Assembly (NCBI GenBank): GCA_944472155.2
Contig: OX235271.1
Location: 27,722,977-27,786,976 of the forward strand
Direction: 5' to 3'
DNA: 64,000 bases
From: Trichobilharzia szidati
Taxonomy: Eukaryota; Platyhelminthes; Trematoda; Strigeidida; Schistosomatidae
A model generated the notes under the pieces. The model saw only the letters and a list, made by a program, of their open reading frames with translations, had not been told where the DNA came from and searched no databases. Both the position numbers and the translations under genes were made by a program. This document shows, piece after piece, positions 54,443-64,000 of this stretch (the stretch's first letter is position 1; each line of letters begins with the position of its first letter).

Positions 54443-54517
54443 CTCATTTGGTTCCCAGTGCCAAATATCAAAGGTTGGCTTCTTTAAAAAGTCAATAGTT
54501 GATTGGGTGAGTGTATA
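54443..54517 (-). CDS. PDE9A: PDE9-like phosphodiesterase, start of catalytic domain
   Basis: A 75-base exon of exactly 25 codons between an AATAG acceptor and a GTAAGA donor, on the minus strand. It encodes a peptide whose second half, LKKPTFDIWHWEPNE, closely matches the stretch that opens the catalytic domain of animal PDE9 (a KPTFD-W-WEPNE block). That block packs the N-terminal helices of the domain and separates PDE9 from other PDE families. The exon begins and ends in phase 0, joining directly to the exon at 48658-48744. It lies between two Smα-like repeats (54025-54345 and 54645-54785). Confidence 0.88.
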
Positions 54518-54644
54518 CTATTGATAAACAGTGAAAAAACAAATCAAGGTGAGATTACGTCAACAAAACTTTAAAAACTAAGATTCCTTTAAAATATAAA
54601 TTTAAGAAAAACGTTAAAAAATTAACAGATTACCTTTGTCAAGT

Positions 54645-54785
54645 ATTGGTTTGCAGGGATTTGATTGGTTACAGGTTTAGTCAATAGCTGAAATCAGTTA
54701 CAGGGCCACTGTAAACCTGGGAGTACTGGGTGGCTGTTTCGTCTTAGTCTGGCACTCTTCAGGAGTACGCACCTGCTGGGGTTGC
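54645..54785 (-). repeat. Smα-like hammerhead SINE fragment (left arm of an inverted pair)
   Basis: Minus-strand 3' part: tail (tggtttgcagggatttgatt), then a hammerhead region near 54722-54775. The core CTGAAGA and GAAA are intact and stem I pairs GTACT/AGTAC. Stem II (GTGCC/AAGAC) and stem III are broken. Confidence 0.72.
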
Positions 54786-54985
54786 TAGTGGTTGAATTAT
54801 ATATATCACGAGCTGGCAGAAGTAGGAATTTATAAGCCACTGAATTCGGTCCCAGTGACTGAATGGTCTACTAGCTTGCCTTCTAACCGGAGCGTCTTGA
54901 GTTTGAACCCCAATGGGTTCTTACTGATGAGGTGTCCCATACTAGGACGAAACAGCTGCACAGTACACCCAGATTACTTTTGGTT
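54786..54985 (+). repeat. Smα-like hammerhead SINE (right arm of an inverted pair)
   Basis: Plus-strand copy with leader end, box A (cccagtgactgaatggtcta), box B (gagtttgaacccc), and a hammerhead near 54915-54965 with stem II GTCC/GGAC and GAAA. The core carries substitutions around positions 3 to 9 (ACTGATGAGGTG) and the cleavage base is changed (GCAC). Confidence 0.72.
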
Positions 54986-55084
54986 AAACATTAGGTAGTA
55001 AGTAAATAGTGTCAGCAGTCTAGTCGTTCGTCTTGCGCAGACTGTATTCTGTCAGGTGGCTCTGCATCACAATACACTCTGAAT

Positions 55085-55270
55085 CCCTGTTAGATGGTTG
55101 AAGGCAGTCAGCCGTTGGAAGCCTTGTCTGAACTAGGTTTTGCACTTGTTTGCACTCACCTGTGAGCAAGGAGTACTCGTGATCGTTGAAGGAACTCATG
55201 TCCCTTCTGAGGTCCACACATTCTGCTGCCTAATCCAGTTCGCATCAGTCAGAAATATCATCACTGATAG
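55085..55270 (-). repeat. SINE-C copy, broken hammerhead
   Basis: Minus-strand copy: one terminal repeat (ttagatggttgaaggcagtc), a hammerhead region in which GAAA is AAAA and the core has an insertion, and a decayed tRNA-like head near 55240-55265. Confidence 0.62.
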
Positions 55271-55569
55271 TAAACAGCTTTGTCCTACTCATGTCACACA
55301 TTGAGAAGACTAAATTTTTATTTTGTAATGCCTTCATTTTTAACCTCCTTTGAATAACTGCAAGCAGAACTATTTCAGAAGTTTATATGAAATCTGGTAA
55401 TCGAGTGAAGATGCATTGAATTGTTTTACATCGTCTATTGTCGAAGTCCATACTTCTTCAAAGTGGACTTAAAGAACACAGCCTAACATTCTTATTCTAC
55501 AATGATAGTATCAACATTTGAAATATTTAAGTAACCTTCCGTGAAGTGTCAGTCCTGAATATCATTATT

Positions 55570-55676
55570 GTTATTTATTCCACAAGTTCGTAGTGGAACA
55601 CAGGGCTTTAAAGACACGTATCCATTGCACTTGGCTCTCTGCCATCGCTTTCAACTGGCTCTATAACTGTCTCGGC
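55570..55676 (-). repeat. RTE-like LINE 3' end fragment
   Basis: Reversed 3' end of the RTE family: gtggaacacagggcttt, then ccattgcacttggctctctg, compare 18500-18570. About 100 bases only. Confidence 0.68.
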
Positions 55677-55677
55677 G

Positions 55678-57000
55678 TCCAACAATCATTATATTTCTTG
55701 ACCTAGAGGCGACATTCGATTGTGTCAACCGAGAGGTTCTCTGGCGATGCTTGGCTGTAAAGGGAATGCCGAGAAAATACATTGCACTGATTAAGGCACT
55801 CTACTCGTACTCATGCAGCCAGGTGAGGGCTTATGGCAAGTTGTCATCTGAAGTGGTGACGACTAGTGGCGTCCGTCAAGGATGCCCATTATCCCCATTT
55901 CTATTCAACTTCATCGTAGATGTACTAATGGACTTAACCCTAAGTGATTTAAGCGACTCAGGGATTGACTTGATACCAAGGAATAATCTCGTTGACTTAG
56001 AATATGCAGACGATATAGTCCTTCTAGGCGAGGAGGCTGACAAAATGCAGAGTCTACTGAACACCTTGAGCAACAGTCTTCGTATGTTTGGCATGCGATT
56101 CGCCCCTGTAAAATATAAGATGATGCTGCAGGATTGGACTACACCGACCCCTAGATTAGAAATAGGAAGTGAAGTGGCAGAGCACGTTGACCGCTTCACT
56201 TACTTGGGAAGTACCATCAGCCTCAACGGTTTGATCACCGACGAAATCTCAGCACGAATACAGAGGGCTAGTTTCGCATATGCCAGTTTACGCCATCTCT
56301 GGCGTAGACGGGATATCCGACTATCAACCAAAGGGCGTGTGTACTGCTCAACAGTCCGCTCCGTCCTCCTTTATGGCTGTGAGACATAACCATTGAGAGT
56401 GGAAAACATGAAATGTCTAGTTAGCTGTCTCTGATCATAGGTGTCTGCATTCTATCTCCCGTGTGAAGTGGTTTAATAAGATGAGCAATATTGAGGTTAG
56501 GCGTCGAGTGCTAGGTAAGAAGGGGAAATCAGTCGACGAGGCTATGAAATTACATCGACTGAGATGGTTAGGACATGTGTTACTTATGCCTAGTCATCGT
56601 CTTCCTCGACAATGGGCAATGTTAGCTGATATAGGTTCAGGCTGGAAAAGAGCTAGCGGCGGTCAATCGAAAACATGGCACCAGTCAATGAAATCTACAA
56701 CAGTTAGTCTAAGCCACGTAGGAAGGTGTAGACTTCCTGACTGGTTGGGGTCCTCGGGACGGTAAAAACCAATGGTTGGAAACAATTGGTGATATGGCTC
56801 AAAATCCTCGTTCTGAATGGCTGGTGCAGATGCATCCACGCCTTGTGACTTATAATTTCCAATTAAACTGTTTTGTTCTTCGTTATTACTATTCCTTTGT
56901 CTCACACCTCTGTTTACTGTCTCTAATATGCATTTCTCCTACTTTCTTCTCTTGCTTTGTGTGCTACAAGGAGGAAGTGTGGTGACTTGAACTGACGCAC
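55678..57000 (+). mobile_element. Second non-LTR LINE family, plus strand
   Basis: A 5'-truncated copy beginning at reverse transcriptase motif A (FLDLEATFDCVNREVLW, near 55700-55750). The open frame 55751-56389 carries motif B (SGVRQGCPLSPFLFNFIVDV), intact motif C (LVDLEYADDIVLLGEEADKM) and the thumb (HVDRFTYLGSTIS, RRRDIRLSTKGRVYCSTVRS). It ends at TAA after LLYGCET. 56463-56765 continues the C-terminus (VLGKKGKSVDEAMKLHRLRW, then LGHVLLMPSHRLPR). The 3' non-coding part runs to about 57000. The minus-strand copy at 44440-45600 is its nearest relative here. Confidence 0.85.
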
Positions 57001-57184
57001 ATCAGTGCAAAGTTCTATGTCGAAAACACAGACATAACTATCTACTAGCTTTCATAGCCTCCTTATGTGAACTTCCTCGTGTTCATTTCGTCGCTTTCTA
57101 TCCTGGTCCAATGGAGAGCATGGTCCAGAATATTAGTATTATAAATAATATCAAAAATATGTTATAATACTATCAAGAAACAAC

Positions 57185-57423
57185 GCGTCTGTGGTTCATC
57201 GTTACAATACTCACTAACCACGCCCCATGTGGTCCGGGGTTCGATTTCCTGCCAACGCACTTTCGAACCTCATTTAATCAGTAGTAAGCCAAGTAAAATA
57301 GGGAAGGTGGAGCGTTAGGCTAGCGAATTCACATTGTTTTTAAATAATCAACACCACTGCTTCTGAGGCTTCAAAACTCAAGTTTGAAGCCCCGTGTCCC
57401 ACTCATATTGCAAAGGAATAAGA
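57185..57423 (+). repeat. SINE-A copy
   Basis: Plus-strand copy with head box B (ggggttcgatttcc near 57235), the body (aaaatagggaaggtgg) and tail (cccgtgtcccactcatattg, then aaaggaataag). It ends 28 bases before the PDE9 exon at 57452. Confidence 0.8.
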
Positions 57424-57451
57424 AAAACCATCGTTAAACTGATTAACTAAC

Positions 57452-57539
57452 CTTTTCAAAAACTGGCAAATTTTGCATTTCTACAATTTTGATACCATTA
57501 CTGCTCATTCGAAGATTTCCTGGATAAGCACGTTCAGCG
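57452..57539 (-). CDS. PDE9A: PDE9-like phosphodiesterase, linker exon
   Basis: An 88-base minus-strand exon with acceptor TTTAG and donor GTTAGT. It has one leading base plus 29 codons and ends on a codon boundary, matching the phase of both neighbours. The peptide (AERAYPGNLRMSSNGIKIVE and onward to VFEK) has no recognisable motif. It falls in the variable segment before the PDE9 catalytic domain. Support comes from phase agreement with the exon at 61954-62053 and with the conserved exon at 54443-54517, and from an open frame with consensus splice sites. The intron to the next exon is 2.9 kb and holds a LINE, SINE fragments and an Smα-like repeat. Confidence 0.65.
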
Positions 57540-58467
57540 CTAAATTATAAAACGTATATAATACAAGTAAAAAAAATATGTGTTGCACTGCATCAATGAT
57601 ACATGGAATAAATTCAAAAATAAACCTGAAATGTTCACGTCTGAATCTATACCCAATAGGGTTCTTCATTAAGCAACAAATGGTCAATCAGCGACAAATA
57701 AATAAGTTATTAAAGTTCTCCAGTGGAGAAAAAGACTATGGAACGCTTTCATTCCTTCTTGGTTGAACTAATTCCCCGCTAAAATACTGTGAAACTAGAA
57801 ATCAGTGTAAGGCCTTGATTTATCAGTCTGGAAAGACTTAAGAATTACAGCTCGTTAGCAGTCCATAAAGTTGCCCCCAAAGGCTTTTTGCTTGTTTAGG
57901 GAGGGAAGAACTAGGAAGAATAACGCCATCCTCACACTTTCAGCTGATTAAGGCCCGAAACGTTTCCTGTAATAACTTCACAAAGGCTGGGACTTTGTTG
58001 AGTTACTTCAACCAAATATTCCATCTATTAGGAAACCATTCTTCTCTCAGTTTTCCATGAGGCTTTTGTAAACTTTGACGCTGATTAATTTCGTATATTA
58101 TATCTGACTTATATGAGAACCCATTCAAAATACAAGACCCAGGCAGCTAATTCATGTTTCGCATATTGAAGAGGACGCATTAGAAAGGGCTCGAAGAGAA
58201 GCAAATAAATTAACTAAGGGATTTTCAAACCTGTCATATAAAGAGTTGAATAGTATCGACCAGATTTATTTCCACTTTCATACCGGTGGTTGAGAAGTGA
58301 TCTCATTTTACCACTCCGTATTTTACTTAAAGATTCAGATGTTTAGTTATGCTGTTTACTTCTAGTGCCTCTTGAACTGATGACTCTCGATGACATCACC
58401 TCAAAAACCACTGTCAATTGTGAATCAACAAGGTATTTTTTAATTCATTCGAAGTAAGATTAGACCT
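57540..58467. other. Intron, no recognised feature
   Basis: Includes the acceptor region of the PDE9 exon at 57452-57539. The rest is AT-rich with no repeat family that I recognise. Confidence 0.4.
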
Positions 58468-58705
58468 CCTGTGTCAACGCTTCACAGATAGAACACTCTC
58501 TGCCCACCCACATGGTACGGGACTCCACTCCGTTCCAAGCCGATGCATTCATAAACCTCGCTTATCCAGTGGTAAGCCCAGCAAAGAGGGAAGACTGAAC
58601 TTGAAGCTAGCAACCCTACCCTGTAGAAATAGCACCATCGCTACTGAAACTTCGAAGCTCAAGCCTGAAGTCCCATATTCCACCTGTAACGTAAGGGGCA
58701 AAAAA
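58468..58705 (+). repeat. SINE-A copy
   Basis: Plus-strand copy with a worn head (box B relic gtacgggactccactc), a good body (gtggtaagcccagcaaagag) and tail (gaagtcccatattccacc). Confidence 0.75.
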
Positions 58706-58904
58706 GGACTAGACCTCCACTGTACTGGAAATCAAGGAGATTAATATAGGCTTAAAGCCTACCTCACATTACTCTAAAGGCAATTATTATTCGTAGATAA
58801 TAAACATTCAGCAGACTTTCATAGGTTAACTTGCTCGGTTCAAAAACACCTATATTATTATGTAAGTTCATTATGCTGTTAAAACACATATATCTGAGTT
58901 CATC

Positions 58905-59570
58905 GTTATTATTATTATCATTATATTACTATCATTCCCTTGCGTTCCGAGTGGAACATAGGTCTGCAACAACATATCTTCACTTTCTTCTATTTTCTGC
59001 AATCCTCTTAAGCTGGGCCCAAGATTAACCATTATCTCTCATCTCCTCGTCGCAAGATCTCCTCTATGTCACACTCGCATCAACAACCTACTCATCGCTT
59101 CCCATTGAGATTTAACTCAAGATACGGCGTGCACTGACCACAATGTCATTCGACGGCCTCCTCAACGTATGACCGATCCACCTCCATTTTCTTCTACATA
59201 TTTGTTCAGCAATCGGCAATTGGTTAGTTTGTCCCACCGCAGAGTTTCTTGTTGCTAATTCTTTCTGACCAGCCGGCCGACCACTTCATCCTCAGTATAG
59301 AGCCAGCGAAATCTGCAGTAGCAGCTTGTTGGCAGTGCTTTTCGTGATACACTAGCCAAGTTTCTGACCCGTTCAGAAGAACTGAATAAATTCACATTTG
59401 TGCTAAAAATCCGAATCTTGTTCTTTGTGCTGGCTGAGTGAGTGCAGAAGATTTCCAAACTGGTTTCAGGTTGATGAAGGCGTGCGTATCTTGCCTTTCC
59501 GATTCTGTCTTTGATAACTTCATCCGTGCTGTCGCCTGTGGTTGAAACCGTGCTTCCTAGATAAGTTCAT
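58905..59570 (-). mobile_element. RTE-like LINE 3' fragment
   Basis: Minus-strand copy: reversed tail (ttcccttgcgttccgagtgg, aacataggtc) to about 59570 (cctagataagttca). The small reversed frame at 59255-59458 reads RIFSTNVNLFSSSERVRNLA, matching the late ORF2 region elsewhere. The tail's gcgttccgagtggaac variant is closer to the SINE-A tail than other RTE copies. Confidence 0.8.
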
Positions 59571-59884
59571 CATAATTCTCCGTAAACAAAATTTGCCCAC
59601 ACTAATATCTTATCTAAATGAAAGTTGTTTTTTTAAATAAAACTTAAACTGTATAAGTTCTTAGAATGTTAATTATTTTCACTGATCAACTGTAGAAATT
59701 CTGTTTGTGGTGAATGTGATTTCAGTGGCAAAGTAATATTAAAAGTGAAACTTATTTCGAAAATCGTCTGTCCCTAAAAACCCATTGAGTTTTACCGTGC
59801 AGTTCATGAGTTAGAAGCTTTCTGCTTTATACAAGATTGAGATGAGTATTATAGACCTGGAACTAAAATATAGTATCTACTGAT

Positions 59885-60040
59885 GTAAGATGATTGGAGG
59901 TAGTCCGTTTAGTACTTATTCGCACTCATCAGTCAGCAAGGCGTATATGAAATCCTGGAGGGACAAATATCCCTTCTAGGATTGAAAACCACATCACCCA
60001 GTGTTGCAGTCAAAGATATCACCAATAAGTTTTTTGGGCT
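59885..60040 (-). repeat. SINE-C copy, broken hammerhead
   Basis: Minus-strand copy: gcaaggcgtata (stem I side), a core region with insertion (gctgactgatgag on the minus strand), GAAA replaced by TAAA, and a tRNA-like relic (cacccagtgttgcagtcaaag). Confidence 0.65.
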
Positions 60041-60224
60041 TACATCTTGACATCCTGTAAAATTGTAGTGGATACACTGACAGATTACTAAGAGTAGCCA
60101 TTGTCCCTGAACTAAAATAAATTAATTCTAATTCTCCGAATATTCACATTTTATTAATTCTTTAATACTATTTGATGAGGTGAAATATAATGAAGGAGAT
60201 TTGTAGTTCAAGGGGATGATTTCG

Positions 60225-60900
60225 GTGTAGTAGTTTTCTTTGAGCTGGATGCTTTATTTACGAAGCTTTCGCTGTCTTACTAGATAACATCCTCAGCGCC
60301 CACTTCAATCTGAAGTAAGCTTTTAAAATTCTGCACGATCTTAGTAATCATCTCTCCTAGTAACCTTGATAATGATTGGTTGGTTTGTTGTGTTTTTTTC
60401 TCACCCTTAAATCTACTTGTAATGGCATTGACTGTTTCCTTGACATGAAAGTTAACCTTTTGTTCATGTGGCTTCACCTAATTTAGCCTGAGCAAGTGGG
60501 TGGAATCATTGACTCTCACATACTGAAGATAAGTATAGCTCTTAGCTGGGTTCATGAAACAGATGTTGAGATAACTTCAGATTTGAGGATAAGTTCAAGT
60601 TTCATTGTCGAATTCAGAGACTTCATGTCGGCCGCATCAGCGTTCGCTTTCCAAACGTATCACAGAACACTTACCAACATGGTTTTTCAAAGGAAAAAAT
60701 CGATGCCCCCACAGCTCTATCTTAGAACATCTGATAGATTCCGGACACCAAGCTACACCGCAAACAAACTTCAAAGTCGTCTACAGAGTAAGAAGTAGTC
60801 TTCCTAAAGGTGTACGAATCAGACTTCCAATTAATAGTGTTCTCTGAGCTCAGAGAATCATCCACCTGAGCTACAAATCTTCTCTATTATTCGAATCAGA
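60225..60900. mobile_element. Penelope-like fragments (family A terminal repeat and GIY-YIG relic)
   Basis: 60225-60330 on the minus strand is a family A terminal repeat with a hammerhead-like unit: core CTGAGGA and GAAA kept, stem II imperfect. 60600-60800 on the plus strand is an endonuclease C-terminal relic (RTLTNMVFQRKKSMP in one frame, EHLIDSGHQATPQTNFKVVY in the next). 60836-60895 repeats the terminal sequence attaatagtgttctctgagc and the flank seen at 43480-43506. Confidence 0.7.
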
Positions 60901-61661
60901 CTTCTTCAAACTGCAGAAGCAATGGCGATTCACTTGCTAAGTCCTGAACTCTGCATACAAAAGAAGTTCGTTCAATCACTACACTTGCAATGGACGTAAT
61001 CTATCTTATTAGCCGACAAGTAAATTCTACCTAATCCTTTTCTCTTCTGTCTTTTCATTAGTATTATTTTGTCTTTACAATTGTAATATTTTACATTTTC
61101 AACTTTCCTGTTCTCTATCCCCACCCGATTTAATTTTTACACTTCATTACCACTGTTACTGACTTGACCAACGCTCAATTTCTACTCATTTATGTTACGT
61201 CATCCAACTTATTTGCTCAATTTCAGTTCTAATTTAAATGGCATTATTCTCTACCCCACCTCTACTTAGTCTCTACCTCTAATTACCTTTGTTGCTACCC
61301 TGATCTAAGTTGAAACATATTAGTCAATCATATTACGTCATCTAACTTACTAACTCAATCTTACTTTAGTTGCTGTCTAATTAACCTTGTTTCTATATTA
61401 GATCATTCTTGTATTACCTGATTAATTATCTAAACTTGACAAACCTCATGTACACACACACACAAATAATTATGCATAAATGCGATTGTACAGCTATGTG
61501 AATGAATTCGCCGGCGAAAAGAATCTCTTCGCTGAACGTCTTCTCTTTTTCATATGACACAATGGGGATTTTTAAGCTACAGAACTATTTACCTGACGAA
61601 TAAACTTTTATCATAATCGAATATGCTTACAGTGGGTGATAATACATGTACGTATGTTGAG
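60901..61661. other. Intron, pyrimidine-rich, origin unknown
   Basis: Continues the Penelope fragment with T/C-rich DNA. Short recurring pieces (tattacgtcatctaactta and ttatgttacgtcatccaact) suggest a diverged internal duplication of about 150 bases near 61140-61400. A short CA repeat lies near 61453-61463. Confidence 0.4.
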
Positions 61662-61912
61662 GTGTTAGCCTGCTTGTCGGTGACAGCGGTAGAATGCTCG
61701 CCGACCACGCATGTGGTCCGGGGTTTGATCCCCAGCCATGAACGCACTCCTTCACGTTGCTAAGCCAGTAATAAGACTGGTAAAGAGGGAAGGTTAGGCA
61801 TGCGGCTAGCACACCGACTCTGAAAATACCACTAAATACCACTGCTACCGAAACTTCAAGTCTGTAGGGTTGAAGTCCTATGTTCCACTGAGAACGTAAA
61901 GGAATAATAAAA
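61662..61912 (+). repeat. SINE-A copy, well preserved
   Basis: Plus-strand copy with box A (cggtgacagcggtagaatg), box B (cggggtttgatccccagcc), body (taagccagtaataagactgg), tail (gaagtcctatgttccactga, then gaacgtaaaggaataat). It ends about 40 bases before the PDE9 exon at 61954. Confidence 0.85.
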
Positions 61913-61953
61913 TATATCGATTCCTTTGAACCTTCTTCATTCAGTGTACTTAC

Positions 61954-62053
61954 CTACTGCCTGAAAAAGTTGATTTTCTTTCATAAAACAGATTTCTCAA
62001 TTCTTGCAGTTCTTTTCTAACTCGTTCCAAATCGTTAAGACGATCAGATTCAA
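61954..62053 (-). CDS. PDE9A: PDE9-like phosphodiesterase, N-terminal coiled-coil exon
   Basis: First of six minus-strand exons of a cyclic-nucleotide phosphodiesterase in this window. It is 100 bases, preceded by a TCTAG acceptor and followed by a GTAAGT donor. It starts with 2 bases of a split codon, then has 32 codons and 2 trailing bases, which join the single leading base of the next exon at 57539 to make Ser. The peptide is charged and helix-like (ESDRLNDLERVRKELQELRN), as in the region before the catalytic domain of PDE9. This part is poorly conserved in the family, so the assignment rests on splice sites, phase and order relative to the clear catalytic exons. Upstream exons and promoter were not found before the right edge of the window. 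Confidence 0.62.
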
Positions 62054-62329
62054 CTAGAATATGTAACATATTATTTTTTTTAAAGAAAGACAGTAATCAA
62101 TTTTTATTCAGTGCTTTGAATAAAACACAAATTAGTTAACAAACAAATAAAAAAACGATATCATCAATAACCAGTGATGGAAATCATGTTTTTTTTTTCT
62201 AAAGTTAATCATTCCACCTAAAATGATCCTCTAACGGACAGTCGGAACAGTGTCAGTTAGAACCTCGCTTAGATTATTAGCTGGAATTAAGTCGGGAAAA
62301 ATAGGAAGGTCAATCGTGCAGATGCAGCC
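62054..62329. other. Intron upstream of the first PDE9 exon in the window
   Basis: Contains the acceptor of the exon at 61954-62053 and A/T runs. No upstream exon recognised. Confidence 0.45.
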
Positions 62330-62785
62330 ATGCGTGGTTCCTCCATGTAGTTCAAAGACTTGGCGCTCATGAGTCACCAGAAGCATTTCCAACAGTCTGT
62401 TGTAGACTTTCGTCAATAGCTGACTTGATATTGAAGATTAGTTTGCCGGTTGGAAAGAATCAGCAACATGGAACTTTGGCAGTGAAAAAACCAAGAACTT
62501 ACTGTTCCATAAACACACAGAAAGAAATGGGGGAGGGTTGTACATATGCTGAGATGACATTAAAGTGACATCACACGAGAGGCAGGCGGTAAAATGGAAC
62601 CTGAGAGAATAGCTATAATCCAAGCGTGGAGACTACAGTGGTATGAAGAAGGGGTAATACATTCTTGTGAGCCGTCGTAAAACCAGTTAAAAGTCACGAA
62701 ACAGAAGTCAGTGTAACGGATATGGGCTGTTGAGATTCAGTATTCACGTCGGAACTCAAGGAATGGCTAATAGTAGCAATGAAAT
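62330..62785 (+). repeat. RTE-like LINE remnant, plus strand
   Basis: Worn late ORF2/3' region in family order: agacttggcgctcatgag, agcatttccaacagtctg, ggttggaaagaatcagcaac, then gagacattaaagtgacat-like, to ggaactcaaggaatgg. Confidence 0.6.
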
Positions 62786-63049
62786 ATCAGCTAGAAATAA
62801 ATGTATTCACTCCCGTTATTAACTCTCAATAAAAATTTTAGATGACTTGGGTGTTAGATGACTAAATGATATGTTAATTTATTCAAATAGTAAAAGGTGA
62901 TGAATAATTCTGCTATATTCTACCAGGTTGGAAAATCCCACATATGAAATAGAAGGAGATAACAAAAGCCCTTAAGCAACTATATCTCTGTGCATTACTC
63001 ATTCTCACATCGAGTTGTTAATCCTTAGGACTGCCTCTAAGAAGAATTA

Positions 63050-63200
63050 GTGTTTGAATCCTAATAGCTCAATGGTAGCACCTCAGACTATAAAACTGGT
63101 TGACGACAGTTTGACTCCCGAAAGGCAACATCACTTCCTTCTGGGTTACAACTATGCGTTACTAACGAGTGCCAAGAATTCTAAGACCTGTGTCTACGGC
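63050..63200 (+). repeat. SINE-C remnant
   Basis: Plus-strand relic of the tRNA-like unit (taatagctcaatggtagcac, box A) followed by gtttgactcccgaaagg and a hammerhead trace (gcgttactaacgagtgcc) without GAAA. Confidence 0.58.
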
Positions 63201-63385
63201 TACTTGAGCATAAATTTGATGCTCACTAGCCACTGGCTACATATAGGAAGTCACCTGGAGTTCTGGTGAGAAGTCATAACCAGGATTGTCGACCAAGTCA
63301 AACAAACAAAAGAACAGTTGCTGGCCTCTGACATTGGCTGACAGTTGCGCTAAGTATCGCGAATCAGCAGAAATTGGACCAGATT
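63195..63385 (+). repeat. Smα-like SINE 5' leader relic
   Basis: Plus-strand leader sequence only: gatgctcactagccactggc, then gagttctggtgagaagtc, and gacattggctgacagttgcg, compare 19445-19600. No hammerhead. Confidence 0.6.
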
Positions 63386-63589
63386 GCCGAACGAAACGTT
63401 GGAATTAATCATTTCAATTTCGCTGAGATTTTACAAATATATAATTTTTTACAAATGTCTACTTCTCACTCGGCGCCCAATTATTTTGGAACTATTCGGT
63501 CAAATCTTGATCACAGTTCATATGAATGTAGTCATAGAATTGACGGATTGATGCCAGGTCTTGTTATGACCGCCCTGTAAATTCTTTTC

Positions 63590-63725
63590 AGCTGATTCCT
63601 ATCTTAGCCAACATTACTAAACAAGATAGGTGACGGCTTAGCCATCTCAATCGACATAACTTCTCAATGTTACACACCAAAGTGTAACATTTAACACAGG
63701 AGATAGATAGGACTCAGACACCTCC
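63590..63725 (-). repeat. Second LINE family, short worn fragment
   Basis: Minus-strand match to the C-terminal coding part of the family at 44440-45600: gcttagccatctcaatcgac, then acaggagatagataggac. About 130 bases. Confidence 0.55.
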
Positions 63726-63749
63726 AGCGAAAGACAACTAAGCTCATCA

Positions 63750-64000
63750 TCTGCAATTAATAGTGTTCTCTGAGCTGGTTGGTTTAGTTGCGAAGCTTTC
63801 GTTGTCCTTCTGGACAACATCTTCAGCGCAATATTTAGCATCAAGTGAAATGATTTAAATTTCTTCATGAGTGATAGAATTGCGTCTCCTGGTAACCATC
63901 TTTACTTATGTACTGGTCATTTTTTATTGACTTGGATTTTAAACTTTCTGGTCACCTGATTTACCTTTTATTAGTTGGTATATTTCATCTATATTAACGT
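63750..64000 (-). mobile_element. Penelope-like element (family A), running off the right edge
   Basis: Minus-strand terminal repeat and ORF C-terminus of a family A element. From the edge inward the minus strand encodes the end of the protein, homologous to NIDEIYQLLKSKSGNQKV at 43227-43281. The terminal repeat follows, with the hammerhead at 63788-63831 and the outer end near 63752 (ctgcaattaatagtgttctc). The rest of the element lies outside the window. Confidence 0.85.
63788..63831 (-). ncRNA. Penelope-type hammerhead ribozyme motif
   Basis: On the minus strand: stem I 5' TTGCG (63827-63831), core CTGAAGA (63820-63826), one extra U, a strong stem II GTTGTCC/GGACAAC with loop AGAA (63801-63818), GAAA (63797-63800), a minimal stem III, and stem I 3' CGCAA (63788-63792). 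Core positions 3-9 and 12-14 fit the consensus (N7 may be A). The very short stem III matches hammerheads described in Penelope elements. The extra U between A9 and stem II makes in-cis activity uncertain. Confidence 0.72.

Noticed and set aside
1..64000. CRISPR arrays, bacterial operons, riboswitches and rho-independent terminators
   Set aside because: No spaced short direct repeats or bacterial gene organisation is seen; the introns, SINEs and LINEs show this to be animal DNA.

Overview
The window looks like a large-intron stretch of a blood-fluke genome (Schistosoma or a close relative; I cannot fix the species). Three things point there: hammerhead-ribozyme-bearing tRNA-like repeats of the Smα type, RTE (SR2-like) and CR1 (SR1/Perere-like) non-LTR retrotransposons, and abundant Penelope-like elements. 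The DNA is AT-rich, has no operon-like coding, and almost every long open frame is a decayed transposon.

One host gene is present, on the minus strand. Six small exons with matching GT/AG splice sites and mutually compatible phases (61954-62053, 57452-57539, 54443-54517, 48658-48744, 23793-23980, 9978-10134) encode the N-terminal and first catalytic half of a PDE9-type cGMP phosphodiesterase. The 695 coding bases are spread over 52 kb. The 5' end lies beyond the right edge. The 3' end, with the last metal-binding Asp and the substrate-binding Gln, lies beyond the left edge.

Everything else is intron filled with mobile DNA. RTE-like LINE copies lie at 2500-3880, 4167-7193, 8026-8998, 13850-15040, 18476-19084, 20570-21245, 34013-35972, 51116-53216, 58905-59570 and 62330-62785. 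CR1-like copies lie at 15484-16165, 24080-28655, 30950-32640, 37513-38345, 41880-43740 and 47330-48085. Penelope-like elements lie at 11790-12745, 26694-28243, 33990-37385, 39300-40925, 42389-43506, 49080-50080, 60225-60900 and 63750-64000. There is one Ty3/gypsy element with 65-bp LTRs (4253-6798), two solo LTRs (16676-16955, 26152-26435) and two Merlin-type DNA transposons (2761-3410, 24508-25640). Four tRNA-derived short repeats are scattered throughout; I call them SINE-A, SINE-B, SINE-C and Smα-like.

Insertions are deeply nested and target-site duplications allow the order to be read. Examples are Merlin in RTE with a 9-bp duplication, gypsy in RTE with 5 bp, RTE in Penelope with 15 bp, and Merlin, solo LTR, Penelope and SINE all inside one CR1 copy.

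The most striking object is a 349-bp element at 46453-46801. It is flanked by a 13-bp duplication and carries 42-bp inverted repeats around a tRNA-like unit. Inside is a hammerhead ribozyme with every core base in place (46488-46532, minus strand), lying in the sense direction of a PDE9 intron. A second hammerhead-like motif with a complete core sits in a Penelope terminal repeat at 63788-63831. SINE-A and SINE-B appear to carry the 3' tails of the RTE and CR1 LINEs respectively, as expected if each borrows one LINE's machinery.
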